Shown here piece after piece: positions 50,293 to 59,253 of a stretch of 64,000 bases of DNA; within the stretch, counting starts at the first letter, position 1, and every line of letters starts with the position of its first letter. The DNA comes from an uncultured Ruminococcus sp. GTDB lineage: Bacteria > Bacillota > Clostridia > Oscillospirales > Ruminococcaceae. The notes under the pieces were generated by a model that ran no database searches, had not been told where the DNA came from, and saw nothing but the letters and a program-made list of their open reading frames with translations. The translations under genes were made by a program, and so were the position numbers. The DNA is taken from assembly GCA_947627275.1 (NCBI GenBank), contig CANQVK010000006.1:39455-103454 (forward strand), in the 5' to 3' direction.

Positions 50293-50475
50293 ATGCAGGT
50301 AATATCTCATTTTCCGAAATCGGCTAACGTACAGAAAGCATTATGCAGTAATTTAGCCGAAATTTACGCAAAAACGGTAATTGAAAGAATACAAAAAATG
50401 AACCTTTCGGAAGAGGATACAAAAAGGCTTATCAATTTGATTTGTGATAAAGTCAAAATAAACGCTGGTACATAA
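50293..50475 (+). CDS. 60-aa hypothetical protein
   Basis: RBS ggagg upstream; helical; terminator just downstream. Confidence 0.45.
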   Translation: MQVISHFPKSANVQKALCSNLAEIYAKTVIERIQKMNLSEEDTKRLINLICDKVKINAGT

Positions 50476-50481
50476 ACAGCG

Positions 50482-50515
50482 AAAGACGGAGCGTAAAGAC
50501 TCCGTCTTATTTTTC
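50482..50515. terminator. Rho-independent terminator
   Basis: aagacggagcgtaaagactccgtcttattttt. Confidence 0.75.
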
Positions 50516-50944
50516 GCACAGGCACTTGAAATCATGCTCATAAAGAATATTGTTTATCTCAACAACTGACTGAGACTTTTCAATTCCGAAAATAATAATG
50601 CTATCCCTTTCATCTTTAGGATATAGGGGAGAGAGCTTAGCTATTTTCAAGGCTGTCTGTATCTCGTCAAGATTCAGCTTCATTCCGATACATATAGAAA
50701 GCAAGACTTCTCTTGACGGAGTTCGTGGATTGGAAGGCGAAAGGAACTGATAGCAATACCTGTCCGAAAGCTCAGAATCCTTTGCTATCTGTTGAACAGT
50801 CAGCTTTTTCTCTTTGATAAGCAGATTCAGATACTCTTTTATATCACAGTCAAGTAAAAAGTCCTTGTTTTCCTGCAAATAAGCGTCAATACTTCCAGAC
50901 TTTTTGAGAAGTTCAAGCAGTTTTTCAGTATCTTTTTGTTTCAT
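50507..50944 (-). CDS. HTH-containing hypothetical protein
   Basis: KKLTVQQIAKDSELSDRYCYQFLSPSNPRTPSREVLLSICIGMKL. Confidence 0.6.
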   Translation of the reverse strand: MKQKDTEKLLELLKKSGSIDAYLQENKDFLLDCDIKEYLNLLIKEKKLTVQQIAKDSELSDRYCYQFLSPSNPRTPSREVLLSICIGMKLNLDEIQTALKIAKLSPLYPKDERDSIIIFGIEKSQSVVEINNILYEHDFKCLCEK

Positions 50945-51028
50945 TTCAAATCACCTCGAAAAATTCGATATTTACAATTTTATTATATCATGGTATAATA
51001 GAAAAAGCAATAGACGGAGGTGAGAATT

Positions 51029-52381
51029 TTGCAGAAATCCGAAGAATATCAATTTGTAAAGCGAATAAAACACAATGAGAAAAGTGATATAGTTTTATTG
51101 GAGCATAAAACTTCGCATATTCGTGTTATAAAACGTACATTTTCGGGAAACGCCGAGGTCTATAAAGCACTTCTGAATCATAAGATTAAGAATATTCCGC
51201 AAATAATTGATGTAATTGAGAACGATGATAATATAACTGTAATTGAAGAATACATAGAAGGTGTGACTTTATCCGAGCTTTTACAGGAAGCGCTGTACAA
51301 TGAAAAATCGGTCAAAAAACTCATTTCTGAGCTGTGCGATGTTCTTGCTATCCTGCATGGTCATAACATTATTCACAGGGATATAAAGCCTGAAAATATT
51401 ATGATTGACAAGACTCAGACGGTAAAGCTGATAGACTTTGATTCTGCAAGGATATACAAACCATACTATCCGAAAGATACTGAATATCTTGGAACAGTCG
51501 GCTATGCTGCTCCCGAACAGTACGGCGATACTCAGACTGATTCAAGGACTGATATTTATGCAGTCGGAGTATTGATGAATATAATGCTTACGGGCAAAAC
51601 TCCCTCAGTTCAGTTATATAACGGAAGTCTTGGGAATGTAATTGAAAAGTGCATACCGGTAAATCCCGATAAACGTTATCAAACTGCCGATGAACTGAAA
51701 AAGGCTCTTTACCCTGATTATAAAAAGAAACGGTCAATAATGATTCCGTTAGTTGTTATGATACCTATTGTAATTGGATTATGTATTCTATTGCCAAATA
51801 TCAAACATGATACAAATACTAAAGAAGAAAATCTCTATAATACTACTTTGCCTGTGGAAACTACAGTAACAACTAATGTACCACATACATATGCGACAAC
51901 TTCTACTGCTGAGACAACGAATACCGTTGAAACAACAACTACAACGACTACCACTGAGACTTCGACAACTACAGTCGTTACTACAACATCAATCGAGAGC
52001 GAGAATTATTATTACATTGGTAACTATATGACTGAGGGCAAGTCTTATGGACAGATACACGACTATGGCGGTTATTATGACTGCGGAGGAACTGTTTTAG
52101 AGATTGATGATATTTCAAACGACAGCATTTCGTTTTCTATTACTGCATACGGATATGACGATGATTCAGAGCATAATATGAACTTTTCGGAAAGAAATGT
52201 TACTGCCAGCATTGTGGACGGTACAGCAAGCTATGAAATCAGCTTCTTTGAATTTGAAGATACAGATGAAAATATAGTCGGTACTTTGACCTTTGAAAAC
52301 GGGAAAATACATCATGTAGTCACAAGACAAGGAGAGATAATTCTTGACGAGTATCTTACTTTTGATAACTTCGGAGTGTAA
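51029..52381 (+). CDS. Hanks-type Ser/Thr protein kinase with TM and Thr-rich linker (TTG start likely)
   Basis: HRDIKPENIM, KLIDFDSAR, GTVGYAAPEQYG, DIYAVGVLMNIMLTG; TM MIPLVVMIPIVIGLCILL. Confidence 0.88.
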   Translation: MQKSEEYQFVKRIKHNEKSDIVLLEHKTSHIRVIKRTFSGNAEVYKALLNHKIKNIPQIIDVIENDDNITVIEEYIEGVTLSELLQEALYNEKSVKKLISELCDVLAILHGHNIIHRDIKPENIMIDKTQTVKLIDFDSARIYKPYYPKDTEYLGTVGYAAPEQYGDTQTDSRTDIYAVGVLMNIMLTGKTPSVQLYNGSLGNVIEKCIPVNPDKRYQTADELKKALYPDYKKKRSIMIPLVVMIPIVIGLCILLPNIKHDTNTKEENLYNTTLPVETTVTTNVPHTYATTSTAETTNTVETTTTTTTTETSTTTVVTTTSIESENYYYIGNYMTEGKSYGQIHDYGGYYDCGGTVLEIDDISNDSISFSITAYGYDDDSEHNMNFSERNVTASIVDGTASYEISFFEFEDTDENIVGTLTFENGKIHHVVTRQGEIILDEYLTFDNFGV

Positions 52382-52555
52382 AGCTATAAACATAGCCTGA
52401 ATCTTCGGTATCTGCCTACTTGGCTATCTTCATTAATTACTTTAATCATTTTATTTTATCTTTCTTGTTTAGAGCCTCTCAGAGCTTCTGTAAAGCGTTG
52501 GAGATTTGACGGCAAACGGGTTCGCTGAAAAGGCTGTAAGCTGTTTACGAGCCTG

Positions 52556-53239
52556 TCAGACGTCAATAAGAGTGTTCTGGAAACTAAAGAGCTTTTTAAA
52601 AGTCTTTTTCTGAATGTTTACCTTGTCCTGCTCCCACTTTTTAAGAGTTCCGAGAGGTGTTTTTATATAAATTGCAAACTGGGATTGCGTGAGCTTCATA
52701 GACTTACGCAGTCCCTTTATCTGTTTTCCCTGACCGTTGTATAGGAATAAATTATAATCATCAAGCAGTGAAGTGACATCAATTCCGAATAGTTCTGCTG
52801 CCTTTAACAGCTTGTCTATCGGATAGGCTTCAAGGACGTTTTCTTCATATCGTGAGTATGTAGTCCTGTCAACCTCCATGACATTTGCAACATCACGCTG
52901 TAAAAGTCCACTGTTTATGCGATACCATTTCAGCTTGTCCGATACAGTTTCAAGTTTTTCAGGATCGGGATTATCACGAAGAAATATTTGCGATTTTGTA
53001 AGGTGACGATTATTGATGAAACGCAAAGTGTGAATATACAACGGAGCATATCTGACCTTGCCGTTTTTATTCTGATACATAACGAAAAAGTTGTCGCTCA
53101 TTTTGCTGTAAATCTTCCATATATCCGAAAAGGTTCTCGGATTACTTCCTGTGATTTCATCAGAGCCGTTATGATATAGTTGCTTTTTCAATACATCTGC
53201 TTGCATAAGTAGCAAATTTAGCGCCTTTTTTATAGTCAA
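52556..53239 (-). CDS. HTH (XRE-like) protein whose ORF start lies in the sigK N-half
   Basis: LKWYRINSGLLQRDVANVMEVDRTTYSRYE; second HTH-like GLRKSMKLTQSQFAIYIKTPLGTLKKWE. Confidence 0.65.
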   Translation of the reverse strand: MTIKKALNLLLMQADVLKKQLYHNGSDEITGSNPRTFSDIWKIYSKMSDNFFVMYQNKNGKVRYAPLYIHTLRFINNRHLTKSQIFLRDNPDPEKLETVSDKLKWYRINSGLLQRDVANVMEVDRTTYSRYEENVLEAYPIDKLLKAAELFGIDVTSLLDDYNLFLYNGQGKQIKGLRKSMKLTQSQFAIYIKTPLGTLKKWEQDKVNIQKKTFKKLFSFQNTLIDV

Positions 53240-53504
53240 AGGTTGACACAGCTTTTATAAGTCCGATAGTGCCGATTGAGATAAGTTCGTCCTGTTCGGC
53301 GGCGGACTGAGTGTATTTTTTAACGATATGTGCCACAAGCCTTAGATTATGTTCGATCAGCTTGCTTCTGGCATTTTTATCGCCGTTTGACATTTTTTCA
53401 AAGCATTCAAGTTCCTTTGCTTTTGAAAGCGGTTTTGGAAAGATGTTGGCGTTTTCAACATGCAGGGCAAAAAAAAGCAGATTTTTAAGCAATTCAAGTA
53501 TCAT
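53169..53504 (-). CDS. sigK: N-terminal half of split sigma-K (SpoIVCB-like), with hydrophobic leader
   Basis: MILELLKNLLFFALHVENANIFPKPLSKAKELECFEKMSNGDKNARSKLIEHNLRLVAHIVKKY...ELISIGTIGLIKAVSTFDYKKGAKFATYASRCIE. Confidence 0.92.
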   Translation of the reverse strand: MILELLKNLLFFALHVENANIFPKPLSKAKELECFEKMSNGDKNARSKLIEHNLRLVAHIVKKYTQSAAEQDELISIGTIGLIKAVSTFDYKKGAKFATYASRCIEKATIS

Positions 53505-53572
53505 AGGCAGCACCACCGATCAAAAATATAGAGATACGGCGAGTAGCTTTCTCTTTTCCGTATCTTTCACAT

Positions 53573-53600
53573 ATTATATGTGTGAGGGCTTGAACAAAAT
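53573..53600 (-). promoter_or_regulatory. Candidate mother-cell sigma (SigE/SigK-like) promoter of sigK
   Basis: Minus strand ATTTTG-N14-CATATAAT upstream of sigK N-half. Confidence 0.3.
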
Positions 53601-53868
53601 GTCGAATTATAAAAAAGATACTTGTATTTTAGTGAATTTTGTGGATAGCGTGTAGAGAGAAATTTGTTGTCTTTATCCTTGTGTTTCACATGATTTTTTA
53701 AAAAATACTTGACAAATTTCTGAAAAAGATATATAATAAAAGAAATATTTAATAGAATCGGTATATATTTTGTTAGCTTGCACAGAACAACCATAGGTAT
53801 ATTGACGTATTTAAAAGGCTGTATCAAAAGAACTATGCAGAGTGACGTTATGGAAAGGCGGTGAGGCA

Positions 53869-54426
53869 ATGGACAGGAACAGGGTCATTGCGTGGACATG
53901 CGGTATCATAGTATTTTTGCTTGTGATAATGGCAGGAAAAAGCTGTGCAGATGGAACTAAGCCTTCAAAGAAAACGACTTCCGAGGATAGCTCTGAAAGC
54001 ACGGAAAGCGTCGGCTTTGGGATAAAATATCCCGAAATAGGCGCAGAATCAACTCAGGGCGTACAGTATGATATGTTCGGCAGACCGATCAAGGCTACCG
54101 AGCCTGAGTCGACTGAGCCTGCGACAGATGAATTTGGAAACGTTATCGAGCCTGTGACGGAGATTTTCACCGATGAGAACGGAAACGTTATCGAACCGCC
54201 GACGGAAGAACCTACAGAGCCTGAAACCGATGCTTTCGGCAATATCGTCGAACCCGAAACCATGCCTGATGAATCGGACGAAATTGCCGCAGAAACTGAA
54301 GCTTCTACCGAGCCTACCGAATATAAACCGCCGCCGGGCTTCAGCGGTTACGATCACGTTAAATATGACGAAGAGGGGAATCCTGTTCCGACGATTCCGC
54401 CTGATTTTGTAATAATTATAAATTAA
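53869..54426 (+). CDS. Single-TM protein with acidic TEP-rich repeats
   Basis: DEFGNVIEPVTE / DENGNVIEPPTE / DAFGNIVEPETM repeats after TM. Confidence 0.6.
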   Translation: MDRNRVIAWTCGIIVFLLVIMAGKSCADGTKPSKKTTSEDSSESTESVGFGIKYPEIGAESTQGVQYDMFGRPIKATEPESTEPATDEFGNVIEPVTEIFTDENGNVIEPPTEEPTEPETDAFGNIVEPETMPDESDEIAAETEASTEPTEYKPPPGFSGYDHVKYDEEGNPVPTIPPDFVIIIN

Positions 54427-54441
54427 ACGGAGGAACGAAAA

Positions 54442-54912
54442 ATGGTTGTTATTGAAATGGAAAACGGAAAGAAGATCAAGCTGGAGCTTTATCCCGAAAT
54501 AGCTCCAATATCATGCGAAAACTTTGAAAAGCTTGTAAGATCGGGATTTTATGACGGACTTATTTTCCACCGCGTTATTTCAGGATTTATGATACAGGGC
54601 GGTTGTCCTCAGGGAACTGGTACAGGCGGACCTGGTTGGCATATCAAGGGCGAATTTTCCTCAAATGGCGTAAAGAATGATTTGAAGCACACAAGAGGCG
54701 TTCTTTCAATGGCTCGTGCGCAGGATCCAAATTCTGCAGGTTCGCAGTTTTTCATCATGCACCAGGACGCACCGTATCTTGACGGTCAGTATGCAGCTTT
54801 CGGAAAGGTTATCGAGGGTATGGACGTTGTCGATGAAATAGCGGCTCAGCAGACCAATTATGCTGACAAGCCTCTTGTACCGCAGGTTATGAAAAAGGTC
54901 ACAATAGAATAG
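54442..54912 (+). CDS. Cyclophilin-type peptidyl-prolyl isomerase
   Basis: FHRVISGFMIQGGCPQGTGTGGPG, LSMARAQDPNSAGSQFFI. Confidence 0.97.
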   Translation: MVVIEMENGKKIKLELYPEIAPISCENFEKLVRSGFYDGLIFHRVISGFMIQGGCPQGTGTGGPGWHIKGEFSSNGVKNDLKHTRGVLSMARAQDPNSAGSQFFIMHQDAPYLDGQYAAFGKVIEGMDVVDEIAAQQTNYADKPLVPQVMKKVTIE

Positions 54913-54960
54913 CAGGTGCGGACAAATTCTGTCCGTACATGTTTTAGGAGAGGTAATTTT

Positions 54961-55794
54961 ATGCTTTACATCGGATGTCATCTTTCATATTCAAAGGGTT
55001 ATGAGGCTATGGGCAGGCAGGCTCTTGACATTGACGCAAATACTTTTGCGTTTTTTACGAGAAATCCCCGAGGCGGGTCGGCTAAAGCTATCGCCCCCGA
55101 TGACGCTGCAAAGCTGCGTGATATTCTTGCAGAGAAGAATTTCGGTAAGCTCGTAGCTCATGCTCCATACACAATGAATCCCTGTGCGGCAGACCCTAAT
55201 ATCCGCCGTTTTGCGAGAGAAGCTATGGCGGACGACCTTGTCCGTATGGAGTTTGTTCCGGGAAATTACTATAATTTTCACCCGGGTTCTCACGTAAAGC
55301 AGGGTACTGAGATCGGCATACAGCTCATTACAGAGCAGCTTAACGAATGCTTGACCGAAGAACAGTCAACAACTGTTCTGCTTGAAACAATGGCGGGTAA
55401 GGGTTCGGAAATGGGGCGTACCTTTGAAGAGATACAGGCGATTATAGACGGCGTTCAGCTTAAGGATAAGCTTGGAGTGTGCTTTGATACATGTCATGTG
55501 TGGGACGCCGGTTATGATATTGTCGGCAGCCTTGAAAGCGTACTGGAAGAATTTGACCGTATCATCGGCATTGAACGACTGAAAGCGGTACATCTTAACG
55601 ACAGCAAGAATCCTATCGGTTCTCATAAGGACAGGCATGAAATAATCGGGTCGGGAAATATCGGTGCGGAAGCTCTTATTCGTGTGATAAATCATCCTGC
55701 TCTGAAAAATCTGCCGTTTATTTTGGAAACTCCCAATGACATTGATGGATACGCTAAAGAAATAAAATTTCTGCGAGAGAATTACAGCGAATAA
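54961..55794 (+). CDS. nfo: Endonuclease IV
   Basis: [68 protein letters not shown]. Confidence 0.96.
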   Translation: MLYIGCHLSYSKGYEAMGRQALDIDANTFAFFTRNPRGGSAKAIAPDDAAKLRDILAEKNFGKLVAHAPYTMNPCAADPNIRRFAREAMADDLVRMEFVPGNYYNFHPGSHVKQGTEIGIQLITEQLNECLTEEQSTTVLLETMAGKGSEMGRTFEEIQAIIDGVQLKDKLGVCFDTCHVWDAGYDIVGSLESVLEEFDRIIGIERLKAVHLNDSKNPIGSHKDRHEIIGSGNIGAEALIRVINHPALKNLPFILETPNDIDGYAKEIKFLRENYSE

Positions 55795-55801
55795 TTGGAA
55801 T

Positions 55802-55832
55802 GCACTCTTTGATCAAAAGAGTGCGTTTTTAT
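55802..55832. terminator. Rho-independent terminator of nfo
   Basis: gcactctttgatcaaaagagtgcgttttt. Confidence 0.8.
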
Positions 55833-56097
55833 AGGCATCGGTTTGCAGACTATCAGACCTTCTCGGAAACTTCTAAGATCCTGCGTCATTCAGTGTTTTT
55901 CCAGTTCCCGATGAGGTTTGATTTTTAAAAAGTCGTTGGCGTATTTTATATTATAAAAGAAAAATCGACGTTATTAATAGTCATTTTTACTATTGAAAAA
56001 ATCCTGTAAATGTGGTAAAATTAGATATTAGACAACAAGCAAACTTCTCAGGTTGTTGAACATGTCTGTTACATAATTTTAAAAGGAAAGGTTTTTT

Positions 56098-57351
56098 ATG
56101 AGTAGTTCGGATATATGGAAAATCGCCTTAGTTGTAGTAATGATGATTTTTTCAGCGCTTTTTTCGGGTACGGAAACTGCGTATTCTTCGGTAAACAAGC
56201 TGCGGCTGAAAAATTATGAGGCTCAGGGCAGTAAAAAAGCGGCAAAGGCTTTGAAGCTTGCCAACCGTTTTGACGATGTGTTGACCGCTGTTCTCATTGG
56301 CAACAATATCGTTAATATCGGTACATCTTCCGTTGCAACGGTTATTTTCTGCAATTTGCTCGGCGACAGCGGCGCGGCAGTTTCTACGGCGGTAATTACT
56401 GTGATCGTATTGGTTTTCTGCGAGGTATTGCCGAAATCCTATGCAAAGAGAAACGCCGAGAAGATAGCGCTTCTTTTTGCTGCGCCGCTGTCTGTTTTGG
56501 TGACGCTGCTTAAGCCCTTTGTCTGGGCTTTAAATAAAATGTCGTCTGTTTTCAAGGGCGAAGAAGCTCCGACAGTTACCGAGGACGAGCTGAAATATAT
56601 GATAGACGAAATCGAGGAGGAGGGCGTTATTGAGGAACAGGAAAGTGAGCTTATGAAAAATGCTCTTGACTTTGACGAGATAACCGTTAATGAGATACTG
56701 ATACCGCGTGTTAAGGTGGTCGGCGTTGAGTTGACAGATTCCATTGACGATATAAAGGCAACTTTCGGTTCTGAGATGTATTCGAGAATGCCCGTTTACG
56801 AGAAAAGTCTCGATAATATCGTGGGAATTATAACGAATAAGGCTTTTTTCAAAATGCTGGTAGAGGGCAGATCGGACATCAGTGAGATAATACAGGAAGT
56901 TCCTCATATTGCAGATACGAACCTTATAAGCGAAGCGATGCGCTTCATGCAGCGTTCAAAAGTACATCTTGCCGTTGTGACCGACCAGTATGGCGGAACT
57001 AAGGGAATCATTACACTCGAGGACATAATCGAGGAGCTTGTCGGCGAAATTTACGATGAGGACGATGAAATTATCACCAGTATTGTAAAAATCGGAGAAA
57101 ACAGATACGAAACGGCAGGGGATACTGAAATCGACGATTTACTGGAGCTTTTAGAGCTTGACGAGGCTGTTGTCGATACCGATTATTCCACCATTGGCGG
57201 CTGGATCACCGATGTTATGGAGCATATTCCTGAAGCAGGGGAATCGGCTGAAACAGGAAGCTTTCGTCTGACAGCCGCTCAGGTTAATGAAAATAAGGTC
57301 GAAAAAGTTATCATTGAAGTGCTGAGGAAAAATGATACCGAGGAGGTCTGA
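56098..57351 (+). CDS. HlyC/CorC (CNNM + CBS + CorC_HlyC) family protein
   Basis: FSALFSGTETAYSSVNKLRL, CBS domains, DQYGGTKGIITLEDIIEELVGEIYDEDD. Confidence 0.93.
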   Translation: MSSSDIWKIALVVVMMIFSALFSGTETAYSSVNKLRLKNYEAQGSKKAAKALKLANRFDDVLTAVLIGNNIVNIGTSSVATVIFCNLLGDSGAAVSTAVITVIVLVFCEVLPKSYAKRNAEKIALLFAAPLSVLVTLLKPFVWALNKMSSVFKGEEAPTVTEDELKYMIDEIEEEGVIEEQESELMKNALDFDEITVNEILIPRVKVVGVELTDSIDDIKATFGSEMYSRMPVYEKSLDNIVGIITNKAFFKMLVEGRSDISEIIQEVPHIADTNLISEAMRFMQRSKVHLAVVTDQYGGTKGIITLEDIIEELVGEIYDEDDEIITSIVKIGENRYETAGDTEIDDLLELLELDEAVVDTDYSTIGGWITDVMEHIPEAGESAETGSFRLTAAQVNENKVEKVIIEVLRKNDTEEV

Positions 57352-57355
57352 TGAA

Positions 57356-57404
57356 AAAATCCCGTCAAAGCTACGGTTTGACACAGCTTTGACGGGATTT
57401 TTTT
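57356..57404. terminator. Bidirectional terminator
   Basis: aaatcccgtcaaagct...agctttgacgggatttttt. Confidence 0.8.
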
Positions 57405-58356
57405 ATTTTTCGGAAGTCATACAGTCTTGTTTTTTGATTTTTATAAGCACGAGAATAATTCCCGTAAGGAGAACCGCTGTAATAACGATACTTCCCTCAA
57501 TGCCGAACTCTCCGCCGGTGAGCAGCTTTGAGGAGCTTACGGCGGTTACGCTGAGTAGCGATTCGGTTTCACCTGTACCGCTTACGCTTATTCCAAAAAT
57601 GTTTCCCTGACTGAAATTCCATATCGAATGAACAGCGCAGACTCCCCATATATCGTCAAATGCGATCATATAAAGTCCTGCAAAAACACCAAAAAGCGAT
57701 AAATTAAAGAATACAAGCAGATTAAATCCGGGATTAACGATATGTGCAAGACTGAACGCCGCTGAACTTATTAAAACCGCTGTCCAAGGATTGTGGCGGC
57801 TTGCAAGCGTGTTCATCAGATAGCCTCTGAAAATAAACTCCTCGCTCATTCCCTGAATGAAAAATCCTGCTGCAAACAGCGTAATTATTCCGAAATTGAT
57901 ATTGCTGCACAGCTTGATCCTGTTTATTCCAAGGGCGGCGGAAATAAGTACGGCGGCGGTCATCATGAGCAGTCCGACAGCGAGTCCCTGAAAGTAATGA
58001 ATACCTGCTTGTTTCTTTCGCACACCCATTGAACTGAGGTGGCGTGCTTCTACGAAACGGCAGTAGATAACGGCTGTTAAAGTCCCTAAAATCGTACAGA
58101 AAAGCGAGCAAAGCAGATATTTGGTCTGCATACTTACTTCAGTGGAAATCTCCATCATTTTCTTAAAATCTCCGACAACGCCTTCTTCCATGGCACGGCG
58201 GCTGATTTCGGGAGACGCCATTATGGTTGGGATCACCGATTCTGCGGCTAAGCATATAGCGAAAATAAATACGAAAATAATCAGATTAATAAACAGATTT
58301 TCGGAAGCCGTTGATTTTTTAGCCTCCTCGAACATTTTACATTTAAGTTTAAGCAT
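57403..58356 (-). CDS. CPBP-family intramembrane metalloprotease
   Basis: GMSEEFIFRGYLMNTL; SSAAFSLAHI. Confidence 0.9.
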   Translation of the reverse strand: MLKLKCKMFEEAKKSTASENLFINLIIFVFIFAICLAAESVIPTIMASPEISRRAMEEGVVGDFKKMMEISTEVSMQTKYLLCSLFCTILGTLTAVIYCRFVEARHLSSMGVRKKQAGIHYFQGLAVGLLMMTAAVLISAALGINRIKLCSNINFGIITLFAAGFFIQGMSEEFIFRGYLMNTLASRHNPWTAVLISSAAFSLAHIVNPGFNLLVFFNLSLFGVFAGLYMIAFDDIWGVCAVHSIWNFSQGNIFGISVSGTGETESLLSVTAVSSSKLLTGGEFGIEGSIVITAVLLTGIILVLIKIKKQDCMTSEK

Positions 58357-59191
58357 TGCTGCCTCCAAAATCACTTCTGAATTTTTTACGCAGTTCCCAG
58401 AACGCTACTGCGCTTGCGGCGGCAACGTTTAACGAATCAACGCCTTCCGCCATGGGGATCTTGACCGTGTAATCACATGCTTCTATCGTGCTTTCCTTAA
58501 GTCCGTCACCCTCCGTGCCGAGAATTACGGCTATTTTATCAGCCTTTTTAAGCTCACTGCTGTCAATGTCAACTGTATTGCTGTGCAGAGCCATAGCTGC
58601 GGTTGTAAATCCCATTGATTTTAATTCTGATATATATTCGGGGGACTTGCCATTTATGTATGTACATGGGATTTTAAACACCGTCCCCATGCTTACACGT
58701 ATCGCCCGGCGGTATAACGGGTCGCTGCTCGACTCGGTCAGCAGAACGGCGTCAAAGTCCAATGCCGCCGCAGAACGTATTACCGCACCGATGTTGGTTT
58801 GATTCATTACGTCCTCCAAAACGGCTATGCGTCGGGCATACGCGCAGATACTTGCAGCCGTGGGGAGTGTTTTCCTCCGCATGGCGCAAAGAATGCCCTG
58901 TGTGAGTTTAAAGCCGGTAAGCTTAGTCAGAATTTCGCTGTCTGCCGTGTAAATTGGAAGACTGCTGCATTTTTCAATTATATCGTTTGCCTGTCCGCTG
59001 ATATATTTTCGTTCCGCAAGCAGGGAAACGGGTTCGTATCCTGCTTCAAGGGCAAGCCGTATGACTTTGGGGCTTTCGGCTATAAAAATACCCGAATCAG
59101 GTTCAAAGAAACGTTTAAGCTGAATTTCATTGCTTGAAACAAAAGGTATAAGTTCAGCCTCAGAAAGGTCTTTTATTTCAATTATCGGCAT
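58349..59191 (-). CDS. SpoU/TrmH-family RNA 2-O-ribose methyltransferase
   Basis: LEDVMNQTNIGAVIRSAAALDFDAVLL, LGTEGDGL, IPMAEGVDSLNVAAASAVAFWE. Confidence 0.92.
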   Translation of the reverse strand: MPIIEIKDLSEAELIPFVSSNEIQLKRFFEPDSGIFIAESPKVIRLALEAGYEPVSLLAERKYISGQANDIIEKCSSLPIYTADSEILTKLTGFKLTQGILCAMRRKTLPTAASICAYARRIAVLEDVMNQTNIGAVIRSAAALDFDAVLLTESSSDPLYRRAIRVSMGTVFKIPCTYINGKSPEYISELKSMGFTTAAMALHSNTVDIDSSELKKADKIAVILGTEGDGLKESTIEACDYTVKIPMAEGVDSLNVAAASAVAFWELRKKFRSDFGGSNA

Positions 59192-59253
59192 AGAGTTCTC
59201 CGGAAAACAGTTTTTAATACGGTGTAGATCATATTTTTACTCCTTTGGATCAA

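Larger units (their letters stand above)
44068..53186. mobile_element. skin-like sigK-intervening element (~9.12 kb)
   Basis: Flanked by the two sigK halves on the same strand; terminal serine recombinase; excision at shared AA restores frame. Confidence 0.88.

Noticed and set aside
44068-53186. Prophage
   Set aside because: No terminase, portal, capsid, tail or lysis genes are visible; cargo is Rep-like, kinase, HTH and small hypotheticals.
43700-53504. sigK as a simple frameshifted pseudogene or assembly artefact
   Set aside because: The two halves are 9.1 kb apart on the same strand, with a serine recombinase against one junction, and rejoin at exactly the canonical codon; a random break is much less likely.
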